This document shows, one piece after another, positions 63,193 through 64,000 of a stretch of 64,000 nucleotides of DNA. Every line of letters starts with the position of its first letter. Within the stretch, counting starts at the first letter, position 1. The position numbers and the translations under genes were made by a program. Source of the DNA: Datnioides undecimradiatus. Taxonomy: Eukaryota > Chordata > Actinopteri > Lobotiformes > Datnioididae. The stretch lies in the NCBI GenBank assembly GCA_008933995.1, contig WARS01000043.1:2408001-2472000 (forward strand). The letters run 5' to 3'. The notes beneath the pieces were generated by a model that had not been told where the DNA came from, did not search any database, and was given only the letters and a program-made list of their open reading frames with translations.

Positions 63193-64000
63193 GTAAGTAC
63201 TGCCGGGGAGACGCTGCTTACACACGCTCTGCGTGACGTGACGATGACGCGCACGGCATCTCTTGTTTAGAGGAGCGGACCTCAGAAGAACAACAAAGAA
63301 CCACTTACACCGAAATGATCCATTTGCGAAACGTATCTCACAGATGCAAAGTGAGTGAGATGCAAACGCCGTCTCCTAAACCCACTGTTCAGCAGAATGA
63401 GCAGCCACTCACTTAACTTTGAGTTTCACCTGCCAGTCTTGTTGCAAATGGGCGGGAGTCATCAATTCAGCCGTCCACGCTCAAAGCGTTGATTGACGGC
63501 GAACGAATCGAGCTGTTTTGGTGATTATTTACTGCTTTTATTCTTTTGTTTTTTTCCATTTGGTGATTAGAAATAATTGATTTGTTCATATTTTGATGAT
63601 GGTTTGAAGAGATCACAGGGTTTCTCTGCATTATTCACACTTTTTATAAACAAAACAATCACCTGCTTCATCGGCCAAATGACGCCTGGATTAACAAATT
63701 CTAAAGACAGCTGTCCGTTGCGCTTTTTAAATGTCAGTTACAGCTGCAGCCAGAGGTTTTAGGCCTCGGGCCGGCGTTAAAAATGAGGACCAACAGAGAG
63801 AAACTGAAACGTTTCACCAGACGACCTTGCGCGCCGTCTGCGGGGCAACAAACTGAATCCTCTGGACTTCATTGAACTTCAATATCCTGAGATGTTATTA
63901 CACGGCGGCACGCGGCGCAGTCGTGATCACAACCTGGACGATCCGCGACGCTTTATGACAAAGGGGCTGGAGATGTTTTCGCTCGCCGGGTGTTATTGGG
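63193..64000 (+). other. qdpr: qdpr intron 5 (start), runs off window
   Basis: It begins with a consensus GTAAGT. The 808 bp present contain no exon that continues the qdpr frame with the expected VTLDTP-like sequence, and no recognised repeat. Confidence 0.8.

Overview
This is a window of a vertebrate nuclear genome, almost certainly a ray-finned (teleost) fish. The evidence is split coding exons with GT/AG borders, a very high non-coding fraction, many CA/GT, GATA, TTA and TA microsatellites, dispersed repeats of a type familiar from teleost genomes, and one Tc1-like DNA transposon. Nothing bacterial, plasmid-like or phage-like is present, and I see no CRISPR array, rRNA or tRNA. The species cannot be named from this sequence.

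Two protein-coding genes can be supported. (1) fstl5 (follistatin-like 5, a secreted/ECM-type glycoprotein) lies on the minus strand. Only its signal-peptide exon is seen, at 12386-12527. Everything left of it (1-12385) is then intron 2, and about 12528 to 35350 is a roughly 23-kb intron 1. A strong CpG island at about 35160-36070 is the best candidate for its promoter and 5'UTR exon. (2) qdpr (quinoid dihydropteridine reductase, which regenerates tetrahydrobiopterin) lies on the plus strand. Its CpG-rich promoter is at about 58560-58728, and five coding exons lie at 58729-58812, 58920-59012, 59848-59944, 60109-60249 and 63084-63192. They encode about the first 175 of roughly 240 residues; the last exons lie past the right edge. 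The two genes are transcribed divergently, with about 22 kb of repeat-rich intergenic DNA between them, and there is no sign that they act in one pathway.

The intergenic block (36.1-58.5 kb) and the fstl5 introns hold several repeat families that recur within the window. These are a composite repeat rich in 'agtacttttact'-like words, a family with the core 'gcatttagcagct' (three copies), a family with the core 'catgggagttgttgtc' (two copies), two LTR-like/retroelement 3' ends sharing 'gtctgcatt(t/c)gg', and a retroelement tail ending in ATGG repeats. A Tc1-like element (45364-46578) with 29-bp terminal inverted repeats sits inside a TA microsatellite. Its transposase is dead (two in-frame stops, missing N-terminus) but keeps a full DD34E catalytic core.

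Other points worth a look are a promoter-like CRE/AP-1/YY1 cluster inside fstl5 intron 1 (19.05-19.42 kb), an E-box/TATA/antioxidant-response-like cluster in qdpr intron 4 (61.2-61.36 kb), a 250-codon open frame of unknown meaning (10885-11637), and several AT-rich blocks that look like conserved non-coding elements. I did not find a convincing new biological system. The window reads as an ordinary, gene-poor vertebrate locus.
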